A DNA stretch of 64,000 nt from DASVHS01 sp035468985. GTDB lineage: Bacteria > Acidobacteriota > Thermoanaerobaculia > Gp7-AA8. Below the pieces are notes generated by a model. It had not been told where the DNA came from and did not search any database. It worked only from the letters and a program-made list of their open reading frames with translations. The stretch spans positions 77,427 through 141,426 of the forward strand of contig DATISF010000028.1 in NCBI GenBank assembly GCA_035468985.1, written 5' to 3'. The position numbers were made by a program, and so were the translations under genes. The first letter of the stretch is position 1. The number at the start of each line of letters is the position of its first letter. Shown one piece after another: positions 17,364 through 25,950 of this stretch.

Positions 17364-17469
17364 GTCAGGTATCCATAACTATCACGTAACTTATTGAAAT
17401 ACAAGAGCAAAACTGCTGGCAGCCTCTTTGCGAATAACTATCCTCGACGCAGGAAACGGAGGAGAAGTG
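17364..17469. promoter_or_regulatory. Divergent promoter region, lepB/tonB
   Basis: 106 bases that are clearly more AT-rich than the surroundings (about 17370-17440), between two divergent genes. On the minus strand TTGTAT and TAGTTA are 17 bases apart and could serve lepB. The tonB side has a good Shine-Dalgarno sequence (GGAGGAGAAG, 17459-17468). Individual promoter elements are uncertain. Confidence 0.45.
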
Positions 17470-18360
17470 ATGGATCTCCAAAGCAACCTCATCGAGTCGA
17501 AAAGACGTCGCGAGACGGGCGGTTGGCAGGCGTCTCTGACATCGTTGATTTTGCACGGACTGTTCGTCGGATCAATCATTTTTCTCGGTGCCACCGCGTC
17601 TCACCGGGTGGATGCGGAAGCCAAGCCGATCCGGGCCTTCGTGACGCAGGGATCTGCCCCTCCCCCTCCGCCACCCCCACCCCCCGCGCCGGCAGCAAGC
17701 TCGAGCGCGCCGAAGGCCAATCCGCGCATCGAACCGGTGCAGCCCAAGCCGGTTCCTCACGATGCATTCATACCGCCTCGTGAGATCCCGCAGGAAGTCC
17801 CGAAAATCGAGATTCCTTCAACCACCGGGGCGGACGACATCAAGCCGTCGGAGGATCCTCCTTCCTCCGCTCCGACGCAGGCGGTGGAAGGCGGCGTCGC
17901 GAATGGCGTGCCCGGTGGAGTCGCGGGCGGCGTTCCAGGCGGAGTGGTGGGCGGTGAGGTGGGCGGAGTAGCGGGCGGCCAGATCGGAGGCAAGCTCGGT
18001 GGTGCCCCGGCAGGCAGCGAAGGTGACGGCACCAGCGGCAAGGAAGCGTCCGTCGAAGTTCCTTCCCGACCTCTGCGCGTCGGCGGCGACGTGAAAGCGC
18101 CGGTCATCGTCACGCGCATCGAGCCGAAGTACACGGAAACCGCGAGGGCTTCCCGCGTGTCCGGCGTCGTGATCGTCGAAGCGATCATCGACAGGAACGG
18201 CCACGTCGACCAGGTCAAGGTCGTCAAGGGATTGCCGATGGGGCTGTCGGAGGAAGCGGAGCGCGCCGTCCGTCAGTGGCGGTTCAAGCCGGGAACGATG
18301 AATGGACAACCCCTGGATGTCATTTTCAATCTGACGGTGAACTTCAAACTCGGATCGTAA
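17470..18360 (+). CDS. TonB-like energy transducer
   Basis: A 296-residue inner-membrane protein that would link the proton-motive force to outer-membrane receptors such as the one at the left edge. It has a short cytosolic segment with SKRRR, one membrane helix (~28-48), a periplasmic Pro stretch (nine Pro in a row) and a Gly-Val-rich spacer of (V)GG repeats (~155-185), then a TonB_C domain (KYTETARASRVSGVVIVEAI, ERAVRQWRFKPG). ATG 17470 follows GGAGGAGAAG, and the longer frame from 17428 lacks support. No exbB/exbD is seen. Confidence 0.92.
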   Translation: MDLQSNLIESKRRRETGGWQASLTSLILHGLFVGSIIFLGATASHRVDAEAKPIRAFVTQGSAPPPPPPPPPAPAASSSAPKANPRIEPVQPKPVPHDAFIPPREIPQEVPKIEIPSTTGADDIKPSEDPPSSAPTQAVEGGVANGVPGGVAGGVPGGVVGGEVGGVAGGQIGGKLGGAPAGSEGDGTSGKEASVEVPSRPLRVGGDVKAPVIVTRIEPKYTETARASRVSGVVIVEAIIDRNGHVDQVKVVKGLPMGLSEEAERAVRQWRFKPGTMNGQPLDVIFNLTVNFKLGS

Positions 18361-18376
18361 TGAAGCCGGTGCTCCA

Positions 18377-19963
18377 TCACACCTTCCTCGAGATCGCCTT
18401 GGCCTGCAGAAACAGCCCAAGGTAATCGCGACCGCCGGCCTTCGAATCCGTGCCGGACATGTTGAATCCGCCGAACGGATGCACGCCGACGAGCGCGCCG
18501 GTGCACTTGCGATTGAAGTAGAGGTTGCCGACGAAAAACTCATCAGAGGCCCGGCGAATCTTCTCCTCGTTGTCCGTGAAGACCGCGCCCGTCAGGCCGT
18601 ACTGGCTGTCATTCGCGATCCGCAGCGCGTCGTCGAAGTCTCTGGCCTTGATGACCGCGAGCACCGGCCCAAAGATTTCTTCCTGCGCGATCGTCGAATC
18701 CGGCGACACGGGGCCGATCACCGTGGGCTCCACGAAGAAGCCTTCCTTCGCATCGACATTTCCGCCCGCCAGGATCTGGCCTTCGCGGCTCCCTTTCTCG
18801 ATGTACTCCTTGATCTTCTTCATCGCCGACTCGTTCACGACCGGACCGACGTTGGAGTCGGCCGATTCCGGCGCGCCGAGCTTCAGCTTCTTCGTCTTCT
18901 CGACGACCAGCGGCATGAAGCGGCCGTAGATGGCCTCGTCGACGATCAGCCGCGAGCACGCGGAGCACTTCTGTCCCTGGAACCCGAATGCGGAGGCCAC
19001 GACCGCGCTCGCCGCGTCGTCGAGGTTCTTCGTCTCACGGTCGACGATGATCGCGTCTTTACCGCCCATCTCCGCGATCACGCGCTTGATCCAGACCTGC
19101 CCCGTCGGCGTCTTCGCCGCTTCCGCGTTGATGTGCAGCCCCACTTCCTTCGAGCCGGTGAACGAGATGAAGCGGATGCGAGGATGCTGAATGAGCGGAT
19201 CGCCGACTTCCCCACCCGAGCCGCTCAGAAAATTGGCGACCCCCGCCGGCATGCCGGCCTCCTCGAGCAGCGCGAGGAAGCGATAGGCGATCCACGGCGA
19301 GTCGGACGACGGCTTCAGGATGACGCAATTGCCGGTCACGATCGCGGCCGTGGTCATGCCGGCCATGATGGCCAGCGGGAAGTTCCACGGCGGAATGACG
19401 GCGCCCACTCCGAGCGGGATGTAGACCAGCTCATTCTTCTCCGAATCGATCCTCGTGATCGGCTGCTCGCCGCCGTAGCGGTATGCCTCGCGCGCGTAGA
19501 ACTCCAGAAAATCGATGGCCTCGGCCGTATCGGCATCCGCTTCGGGCCATGTCTTGCCGACTTCGTAGACCATGGTGGCGGAGAATTCGTGTTTCCGCTG
19601 GCGCAGCAACGCGGCCGCTTTCAGCAGCAGCCCGGCGCGGACCCCGACCGGCTGGCGCTTCCAGCTCTCGAACGCCTTCCACGCCGCGTCGATCGCTTTC
19701 TCGACATGAGCCTTCGTTCCCTTCTGAAACCTCCCGAGGAGCTCGGTTTTGTGCGAGGGGTTGATCGAGTCGAACGTCTTGAGGCCGGTGATGCGCTCAC
19801 CGCCGATGATCAGCGGGTATTCACGGCCGAGCTCGTTTTTTACTTTCGCCAAAGCCGCTTCCATCGCAGACTTGTTCTGGGGATTCTTGAAATCGGTCAG
19901 CGGCTCGTTCCGGAACGGAGCGAGAGTCTGCGGTTTGGTCTCGGGTTCAGTCACAGTCGTCAT
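18377..19963 (-). CDS. pruA: L-glutamate gamma-semialdehyde (P5C) dehydrogenase
   Basis: Oxidises glutamate semialdehyde to glutamate with NAD+ in proline and arginine breakdown. It has 528 residues with the stand-alone RocA/PruA features: long N-terminal region with YPLIIGGERI, PPWNFPLAIMAGMT, the FTGSKEVG cofactor loop, the general-base motif AEMGGKDAIIVD, the catalytic Cys in FGFQGQKCSACSR, EEIFGPVLAV and the C-terminal GVHPFGGFNMSGTDSKAGG. ATG 19963 follows AAAGGA, and a longer ORF adds only upstream sequence. No proline dehydrogenase gene is adjacent. Confidence 0.94.
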   Translation of the reverse strand: MTTVTEPETKPQTLAPFRNEPLTDFKNPQNKSAMEAALAKVKNELGREYPLIIGGERITGLKTFDSINPSHKTELLGRFQKGTKAHVEKAIDAAWKAFESWKRQPVGVRAGLLLKAAALLRQRKHEFSATMVYEVGKTWPEADADTAEAIDFLEFYAREAYRYGGEQPITRIDSEKNELVYIPLGVGAVIPPWNFPLAIMAGMTTAAIVTGNCVILKPSSDSPWIAYRFLALLEEAGMPAGVANFLSGSGGEVGDPLIQHPRIRFISFTGSKEVGLHINAEAAKTPTGQVWIKRVIAEMGGKDAIIVDRETKNLDDAASAVVASAFGFQGQKCSACSRLIVDEAIYGRFMPLVVEKTKKLKLGAPESADSNVGPVVNESAMKKIKEYIEKGSREGQILAGGNVDAKEGFFVEPTVIGPVSPDSTIAQEEIFGPVLAVIKARDFDDALRIANDSQYGLTGAVFTDNEEKIRRASDEFFVGNLYFNRKCTGALVGVHPFGGFNMSGTDSKAGGRDYLGLFLQAKAISRKV

Positions 19964-20025
19964 GGGTGATCCTTTCTCGGAGAGCCCGGCGCCCAAGTTG
20001 CAGTGGCCGGGAAAAAGAAGTCGGA

Positions 20026-20751
20026 ATGTTATCGAAATCGCTTCCGCTAGCAATAACAGCGCTCGTTGCCGGTCTGTTCACGTCGTGCTCAGTTCTGCCG
20101 TGGCAGGGACAAGCTCCCGCGAATGAGGTCAACCTGGGCTTCACCCTGGAGAACAATCTGATCTTCCTGACTACCGCGGAGATCAACAATCATGGCGGCC
20201 GCATATTCTTCGGCTCCGCGCATTCACGCACGATCGTCGATCCGGCCTTCGTGGAACGGGCCGGCGGCGGGCGGTATGTGCTGCAGCTGAATCACCGCCA
20301 GTCGATTCCCTTCGATCCCGTGGTCATGAGTCTCGGGGGCGTTGGAGATGCGCTCGTCGGCGCGGACGTCTGGGACGCGAAGGCTGTCACCATCGATTAC
20401 CGGACGGGGCTTCTCACGTGGCAGAAGGACGGGATCTATCCCGACTACATGACGCTGTTCCAGTTCGAAGCCGAGCCGAAAGTGATCGCCGAGGTCGACG
20501 GGCGTGCGACGCCGGTCGTCGTCGACACAGCTCTTCCGGACACGCTCGTTCTGCCGCGCGGCTCGCACGCCGCCGGGCGCCGCAGCGCGCGGGTGACGAT
20601 CGCCGGAACCGACTTCGGGAGTGTCGATGTCGCTCTCGGCGACGTCTCGCGGGCACGCATCGGAAACCGTTTGCTTTCGAAGTTCCTCGTGTCGGTCGAT
20701 TACGGGCGCCGGCAGGTCGGGCTCTGGCGCGATCCACGGATTCCGATGTGA
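20026..20751 (+). CDS. Lipoprotein with a degenerate aspartyl-protease-like fold
   Basis: A 241-residue protein with a lipoprotein signal (LAITALVAGLFTSCS, Cys 21). The pattern EVDGRATPVVVDTALPDTLVLPR resembles the active-site hairpin of retropepsin-like aspartyl proteases, in which DTG/DSG is followed by hydrophobic strands. Here the triplet is DTA, so catalysis is doubtful. An earlier segment (IFFGSAHSRTIVDPAFV) could be the other lobe. It diverges from pruA and is followed 42 bases later by an outer-membrane protein gene. Confidence 0.7.
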   Translation: MLSKSLPLAITALVAGLFTSCSVLPWQGQAPANEVNLGFTLENNLIFLTTAEINNHGGRIFFGSAHSRTIVDPAFVERAGGGRYVLQLNHRQSIPFDPVVMSLGGVGDALVGADVWDAKAVTIDYRTGLLTWQKDGIYPDYMTLFQFEAEPKVIAEVDGRATPVVVDTALPDTLVLPRGSHAAGRRSARVTIAGTDFGSVDVALGDVSRARIGNRLLSKFLVSVDYGRRQVGLWRDPRIPM

Positions 20752-20793
20752 CCGGATAGAATCGGACAGGCAGTCAAATCGAGGAGGATTTTG

Positions 20794-22032
20794 ATGCGGC
20801 GGTCCGCTCCCCTGATTTTCGGTCTCTCGTTGCTCGCGCAAGTCGCCACGGCTCAGGTCACGGTGCAACACGGCGATACGTTGTCGGGCTTGATCAACAA
20901 CCTGTACGGCGGCAACGGCATCCAGCTGAAAGACACCGGCCATCAGGCCCACTTCGGCCAGACCGGAGACCTGCAGGCATTCACCTCGACGCTGCAGCAT
21001 GTTTTGCAGTCGCATTCGCTTTTCCCGATTCCGTCGGCCGTCGGCCTCGTCTCCTACCGCTTCAACGAACAGACCGGGACGTACGACCGCGTGCAGGGAT
21101 CGCTCGGACCGCTGCTCGCCGATCGCGGCGCCACCACGGGAAAAGGGACGTTCACGATCTCCGGAACCTACAGCTTCTCGGATTTCGATCGGGTCAACGG
21201 AAGGGACTCGATCGACCTCGTCCTCCGACACTGTCTCGAGCCCGAGTGCATTCTCGGAGGCAACCCCGCGGCGCCTTACCTGACCGACACCATTCACGTA
21301 AACGTGAAGTTCCGTCTGAAGAGCCAGGCTCTGACGCTTTCGACCGTTTATGGGGTCTCCAACAACGTCGATGTCGGTCTGGTCGTGCCCTACATTCGCA
21401 ATGATCTGCAGGTGTCTTCGAACGCCATCATTGTGCAAGGGCCGAACTCGATCTGCTGCGCGCATCTATTCGATCCGTCGATCGAAACACCCGGCCAGTA
21501 CGGCACGGGAACGGCGATCGGCATCGGCGACATCGTGGCGCGAGGAAAAGTCCGCATCCTGCCGAAGATGGCGAACCTCGATTCCGCAATTCTGGCGGAC
21601 GTCACGCTTCCGACCGGCGACAAAGAAAACTTCCTTGGCTCCGGCGAGCTGCGCGCGAAGCTGACCTACGTCGGCTCCGTGAAGATTCGCAAGCTGATTC
21701 CCCACGTGAACGTCGGATACGAAGCGAACTTCAAGGAGTCGAAGCTGAGCACCATCGACTACAGGGTCGGCTCCGAGTACGTCCTCCGCGACAGCGTCAC
21801 CCTCAGCGGCGAGCTCCTCGGAATCGCACGTCCGAGCTCAGGCGGACTGTTCCAGAGCTCCGTTCTCGTCGGCCGGCCGCTGGTGGCACGGTCGGAGATC
21901 GACGGCGCAATCGGCGGCAAGTGGCAACTCTCGAAGAACCGCGCGTTCCTCTTCGATTTCATCGTTCCGCTCAACGACACCGGAATCCGCGCCAGCTCGG
22001 TGGTGACGGTGGGAATCCAGGGAACGATGTAG
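20794..22032 (+). CDS. Outer-membrane beta-barrel protein
   Basis: A 412-residue exported protein with a signal peptide (SLLAQVATAQ) and alternating-hydrophobicity strands suggestive of a beta-barrel (ALTLSTVYGVSNNVDVGLVVPYI, AILADVTLPTG). Its pattern resembles the transporter/MetA-pathway outer-membrane proteins of the phenol-degradation type. ATG 20794 follows a strong GAGGAGG, and TAGAAT at 20757-20762 could be its -10 box. It lies downstream of the lipoprotein and may form an envelope unit with it. The substrate is unknown. Confidence 0.72.
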   Translation: MRRSAPLIFGLSLLAQVATAQVTVQHGDTLSGLINNLYGGNGIQLKDTGHQAHFGQTGDLQAFTSTLQHVLQSHSLFPIPSAVGLVSYRFNEQTGTYDRVQGSLGPLLADRGATTGKGTFTISGTYSFSDFDRVNGRDSIDLVLRHCLEPECILGGNPAAPYLTDTIHVNVKFRLKSQALTLSTVYGVSNNVDVGLVVPYIRNDLQVSSNAIIVQGPNSICCAHLFDPSIETPGQYGTGTAIGIGDIVARGKVRILPKMANLDSAILADVTLPTGDKENFLGSGELRAKLTYVGSVKIRKLIPHVNVGYEANFKESKLSTIDYRVGSEYVLRDSVTLSGELLGIARPSSGGLFQSSVLVGRPLVARSEIDGAIGGKWQLSKNRAFLFDFIVPLNDTGIRASSVVTVGIQGTM

Positions 22033-24060
22033 TCAGGCCGCCGTCCGGGAGAACCGAACGATCTTCCAGCCGTCCGGCGTGCGCTTCAGCTCGTAGACGA
22101 GGTTCTGCACGCCGGGCGGTGTCCCGCTTTCGGCGAACGTATCGGTGCGCCGGACCGCGACCGTGGCGTCGCCCTCGTCGGTGAACTGAATGCTCTTCAC
22201 GACGATGTCGACGCGCGTCGATGGCGAGTTGCGGATCGCGCTCGCGAGCTGGTCGGTGAAATTCATCGCGCGCTGCCGGAAGAACCCGACGTTCTTGTCC
22301 TGATACGCCATGGCGATTTCGCGCATGAACGTGTGGATCTCGCGTTCGAGATCGGCGCGAGATGGCTTCGGCGGCGGAGCCGGAGCGGTCGTGACGGTGG
22401 CCGGCTGAACCGGGGCCGGCGATGGCGTGACAACGGTCGTCTGCGTCAACACGGCGACGGGAGGCGGCGCCTCGGTCTCGGTGTGCGCGATGACCGGCCC
22501 CTTCGGCGGCCTGATGGGCTTTCCAGGCGACGCGGCCGCGGTCGTGGTCGCCACCGCTGGAACGCCATTGGAAGAAAGAAGATCCCGGAGCGTCTGACTC
22601 GCCTGCGACGCCAGCGCCGCGCCGCCGGCGTAATCCTTGTCTGCGATTCTCGCGCGCGCGTTCTCCAGTTGCCGGTTTGCGTCGTCGTAACGCACGCGCT
22701 CATCGGGCGTCAGATGCCGCTGAGCGACAAGACCGGCCAGCGTCGTCGCTGTGGCCAGCTGCACGTCTGATTCACGCGATGCGGCGTCGTTCTGCGCGGA
22801 AGCGGTGACCGTGGTGACCGTCGTCGCAGGCAGCGTGGCCTTCGCCGGGCGCGGTTGCTGCTGGGCCGGCTGACGGTTTCGCGCGACGAGAAAGGCCACT
22901 CCGGCAATCACGACCAGAGCCACCGCGGCGATCGCTGCGAACGGCGCTCGCTTGGTGCGCACCGGTTCCTCCGGGACGATGACGGTCTGTTCCGCCCGCT
23001 GCACCTCGGGCCGCGCCCTGGTCTTGGCCAGCGTCGGATCCGCCGGCGGTCTTACCACTTCCGTGGCGCCGGCTTCGCCGCTCTCGCTGGCAAGCCTCAA
23101 GGTCGGCGATTCCTCCATCGCACCCGATGGCATGCTCCGTCCCGACGAGTACGGATTGAGCGATGCGGGAAGGTCTCCCTCCATCCAATTGAATGGCTCG
23201 GACTGCGGCTCGGCCGCCATATACGCAAGGCACGACTCCGACCGCGCGAACGTCTCAATGTCGGCCACGAAGTCCGCGGCGCTCGTGTATCGGTCGGCCG
23301 GATCGCGCGCAAGCGCCTTCATGATCACGTCATCGAGCTCCGCCGGATATCCGGTCAGCGTCGACACGAGCGGCGGCATCGGACCGCCGAGAATCTTGCT
23401 GATGATTTCGGGCGTGGTGTCGCCGGGAAAGGCGCGGCGATAGGTCAGGAACTCGTATGCCACGGCGCCGAGGGCGAAGATGTCGTCCTGCGGGCCGGTG
23501 TCGCCGCTGAATCGCTCCGGCGACATGTACGCGATCGTTCCGCTGAGATATCCGGTCTTGGTCAGACGGGTGTTGTCGAATCGCGCCAGACCGAAATCGA
23601 GGATCTTCGGCACGCCGCGCGAAGTCACACACACGTTCGACGGCTTCATGTCGCGATGGACGACGCCCGACTCGTGAGCGTACGCCAGACCGCGGCCGAT
23701 CTGCAGCACGATCGGCAGGCGGGCCGAAAGCGGAATCGTCACCTTGGCATTGATGACGCGCGAGAGATTGATCCCCTCCACGCACTCCATGACGATGTAG
23801 GAGAGCGACTCCTCTTCGCCGAAGTCGTAGATGGTGACGATGTTCGGGTGGTGAAGCTTGCCGGCGGACCGCGCTTCCATCCGGAGCCGGCCGACCTGAT
23901 CGTCTTCGGCATCGCTGTCGATCCGGATCGTCTTGACGGCCACGATGCGGTCGATGAACGGATCGCGGGCCTTGTAGACGACACCCATCCCGCCGCGCCC
24001 GATGACGCCGAGAACCTCGTATTTCCCGATCTTTGTCGGGACAGCTGACGCGGTCTCCAC
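22033..24060 (-). CDS. Membrane Ser/Thr protein kinase with NTF2-like extracytoplasmic domain
   Basis: A 675-residue Hanks-type kinase. The catalytic domain is residues ~14-275: GRGGMGVVYKA, ATP lysine K43, HRDMKPSN, DFG, and the APE-like SPERFSGD. A proline- and threonine-rich linker, one membrane helix (AAIAAVALVVIAGVAFLVA), a helical segment (~440-490) and a Pro/Thr-rich stretch follow. The last ~105 residues (REIHTFMREIAMAYQDKNVGFF, then VYELKRTPDGWKIVRF) look like a SnoaL/NTF2-like domain, probably a periplasmic sensor. The start is GTG 24060 behind a TAGAAT box. Confidence 0.9.
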   Translation of the reverse strand: METASAVPTKIGKYEVLGVIGRGGMGVVYKARDPFIDRIVAVKTIRIDSDAEDDQVGRLRMEARSAGKLHHPNIVTIYDFGEEESLSYIVMECVEGINLSRVINAKVTIPLSARLPIVLQIGRGLAYAHESGVVHRDMKPSNVCVTSRGVPKILDFGLARFDNTRLTKTGYLSGTIAYMSPERFSGDTGPQDDIFALGAVAYEFLTYRRAFPGDTTPEIISKILGGPMPPLVSTLTGYPAELDDVIMKALARDPADRYTSAADFVADIETFARSESCLAYMAAEPQSEPFNWMEGDLPASLNPYSSGRSMPSGAMEESPTLRLASESGEAGATEVVRPPADPTLAKTRARPEVQRAEQTVIVPEEPVRTKRAPFAAIAAVALVVIAGVAFLVARNRQPAQQQPRPAKATLPATTVTTVTASAQNDAASRESDVQLATATTLAGLVAQRHLTPDERVRYDDANRQLENARARIADKDYAGGAALASQASQTLRDLLSSNGVPAVATTTAAASPGKPIRPPKGPVIAHTETEAPPPVAVLTQTTVVTPSPAPVQPATVTTAPAPPPKPSRADLEREIHTFMREIAMAYQDKNVGFFRQRAMNFTDQLASAIRNSPSTRVDIVVKSIQFTDEGDATVAVRRTDTFAESGTPPGVQNLVYELKRTPDGWKIVRFSRTAA

Positions 24061-24069
24061 GATGCACTC

Positions 24070-24075
24070 ATTCTA
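24070..24075 (-). promoter_or_regulatory. -10 box TAGAAT of the kinase gene
   Basis: Read on the minus strand, TAGAAT ends 9 bases before GTG 24060, with no Shine-Dalgarno sequence. It fits a leaderless start. Confidence 0.5.
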
Positions 24076-24103
24076 GCGCCCGATGCAGTGATAAAAGGAG
24101 CGA

Positions 24104-25342
24104 GTGAGGTCGCGCGCGGCCGTCTTTTTCGCCGTTTTGTTCATGATTCCGGCCGCTGAAGCGGAGACGTTCGATCTCCGGGGCTTCGTGACGGGCCGCG
24201 GCATGTACGTGACCGGCCAGCCGTCGTGGATGCAGGGCGGTTTCGGCCGGTTTGATGCCGGCGGCGAGGGAGTGAATCGAGGGCGAGGTGCTGCCGTCGC
24301 CGACGTGCAGCTCGGCTTCGACTGGCAGCCGGTCAAGCACGTCCTGGTGCACGCGCATGGAGACGCTCGTGCCGAGCCGTCTGAGAATCGCGGCCGCCGC
24401 GCCGGCCTCGTCAGCGCGTATGTGGAAGGAGATTGGGAGCGCGGCCGTAACGAGCTCCTCGTCCGGGCTGGACAATTCTTCCCCGGCACGTCGCGCGAAA
24501 ACGTGGCGGAGCTCTGGTCTTCGCCTTACACCCTCACCGGCTCGACGCTGAACAGTTGGGTCGCCGAGGAAGTGCGGCCGATCGGCGTCAATGCGGAATG
24601 GAGAGTGCTGACGTCCACCGCGCTCATCACAACGTCCGCAACCGCATTCCGTGGGAACGACTCGATGGGCGGATTGCTCGCCTGGCGCGGATGGACTGCC
24701 GGCAACCGGCTCACCGTTTTCAAGGAAGTTCTGCCGCTGCCGCCGCTGCGATCGCTGAATCAGGTGTTCATCCATCAGCGGCGCGACGGAACGAAACCGT
24801 TCGGGACGGATCTCGACGGGCGCACCGGCTACGCCGCGCGCATCCGCTACGCCATTCCAGAGCGCGCGAGCATCCAGTTCACGCGCATCGACAACGAGGG
24901 CGATCGCCGTTTGCACCGCGGCGAATACGCCTGGAGAACGCCCTTCAACATCCTCGGCGCCGACGCTCACTTCGGTGATGCCACACTGGCCAGCGAGTGG
25001 ATGTCCGGAAAATCAGGAATGGGTGATCCACGCGCGAACTCCATCGACATCGACTTCTACTCAGCCTACCTCCTCGGTTCCTACAAAAGCGGCCGCAACC
25101 GGCTCTCGGCGAGGTACGAGATCTTCGCGACGCATGACCGCCATCCGGTTGCCGGCGATCGTTACGACGAGCACGGCCGCGGATGGACGTTCGCCTGGCT
25201 GCTCGACGTAACCAGCCACGTGCGCGGCGGAATCGAATTCACGCAGATTGCGGGAACTCATCAAGAGGCGGGTGACTCGGGATTCAGTCCGGTGATCGAC
25301 GGGCGCAGCGTCATGCTCGAGATGCGCTACAGCATCCGCTAG
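24104..25342 (+). CDS. Predicted outer-membrane/porin-like protein
   Basis: A 412-residue exported protein with signal peptide MRSRAAVFFAVLFMIPAAEA and start GTG 24104 (AAAGGAG upstream). The mature part has repeated aromatic-ended amphipathic strands (VLVHAHGDARAE, NELLVRAGQFF, GIEFTQIAG, MLEMRYSIR), and the C-terminus alternates like the last strand of a barrel. The reading resembles porin-like alginate or phosphate-selective families, but I cannot assign one. The final ~33 codons are duplicated just downstream (25439-25537), together with part of a palindromic repeat. Confidence 0.7.
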   Translation: MRSRAAVFFAVLFMIPAAEAETFDLRGFVTGRGMYVTGQPSWMQGGFGRFDAGGEGVNRGRGAAVADVQLGFDWQPVKHVLVHAHGDARAEPSENRGRRAGLVSAYVEGDWERGRNELLVRAGQFFPGTSRENVAELWSSPYTLTGSTLNSWVAEEVRPIGVNAEWRVLTSTALITTSATAFRGNDSMGGLLAWRGWTAGNRLTVFKEVLPLPPLRSLNQVFIHQRRDGTKPFGTDLDGRTGYAARIRYAIPERASIQFTRIDNEGDRRLHRGEYAWRTPFNILGADAHFGDATLASEWMSGKSGMGDPRANSIDIDFYSAYLLGSYKSGRNRLSARYEIFATHDRHPVAGDRYDEHGRGWTFAWLLDVTSHVRGGIEFTQIAGTHQEAGDSGFSPVIDGRSVMLEMRYSIR

Positions 25343-25635
25343 GACCTCTGCGCAAGTCGTCATCCTGAGTCGGCGAAGCGCGACGAAGGATCTCAGGATG
25401 CGAAAACGCGGCGATTTCGAGATCCTTCGCCGTCTTCGCAGATTGCGGGAACTCATCAGGAGGCGGGTGACTCGGGATTCAGTCCGGTGATCGACGGGCG
25501 CAGCGTCATGCTCGAGATGCGCTACAGCATTCGCTAGAACCTCTGCGCAAGTCGTCATCCTGAGTCGGCGAAGCGCGACGAAGGATCTCAGGATGCGAAA
25601 ACGCGGCGATCTCGAGATCCTTCGCCGTCTTCGCG
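25244..25635. repeat. Tandem duplication of a gene 3' end plus palindromic element
   Basis: Two ~195-base copies in a row (25244-25438 and 25439-25635) differ at only a few bases. Each holds the last 99 bases of the porin-like gene, including its stop, and most of the long palindrome described at 25538-25672. The first palindrome copy (25344-25438) is cut at the junction; only the second is complete. Confidence 0.85.
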
Positions 25636-25672
25636 GCTCAGGATGACGTGAACAACGACTTGTGCAGAGGTT
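25538..25672. repeat. Long palindromic repeat, complete copy
   Basis: Outer arms AACCTCTGCGCAAGTCGT and its inverse near ACGACTTGTGCAGAGGTT enclose TCATCCTGAGTCGGCGAAGC, GACGAAGGATCTCAGGATGC and the partly inverse GAGATCCTTCGCCGTCTTCG. It can fold into one long imperfect hairpin. Relatives lie at 25344, 29794, 36404, 36527 and 59939, plus a fragment inside a coding gene at 55655. Confidence 0.85.
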
Positions 25673-25676
25673 CTGT

Positions 25677-25940
25677 CTAGGCGACGATGCCGCTCTTCTG
25701 CTCGCCCGCGGATTCGTCGCCGCTCATGATCAGGCTCGCGATATGCGTTGCCAGACCCGCAACTTTCTGGTCGGTGGCGCTGGAGGGACGGCGCGGGCAT
25801 TCGGTGAAATGGTGCAGAACTTCCGCGTAAGGCGAATCCTCATGGACGATGTTGACGCGTTCAAAGCACCACTCGCAGAAAAATCGCAAAAGCGACACCC
25901 CTCCCGTAATCTGAGGAGTGCCCCCAGATCGATTTTCCAT
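25677..25940 (-). CDS. Small Cys/His-containing hypothetical protein
   Basis: An 87-residue ORF filling the gap between the palindromic repeat and the molybdenum-hydroxylase gene. FFCEWCFERVNIVHED followed by VLHHFTECPRR offers Cys-x2-Cys plus His/Cys ligands that could bind zinc. The start is uncertain: ATG 25940 has no clear ribosome binding site, and a GTG near 25898 follows GGGAGG closely. I do not recognise the family. The composition of the codons and the Cys/His pattern favour a real gene over chance. Confidence 0.45.
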   Translation of the reverse strand: MENRSGGTPQITGGVSLLRFFCEWCFERVNIVHEDSPYAEVLHHFTECPRRPSSATDQKVAGLATHIASLIMSGDESAGEQKSGIVA

Positions 25941-25950
25941 ACCCTATGGG

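Noticed and set aside
17880..18000. GGCGG-rich repeat as a mobile repeat
   Set aside because: It encodes the Val-Gly-Gly spacer of the TonB-like protein, in frame and typical of such proteins.
20026..20751. Active aspartyl protease
   Set aside because: The hairpin has DTA instead of DTG/DSG, so the fold is plausible but activity is not supported.
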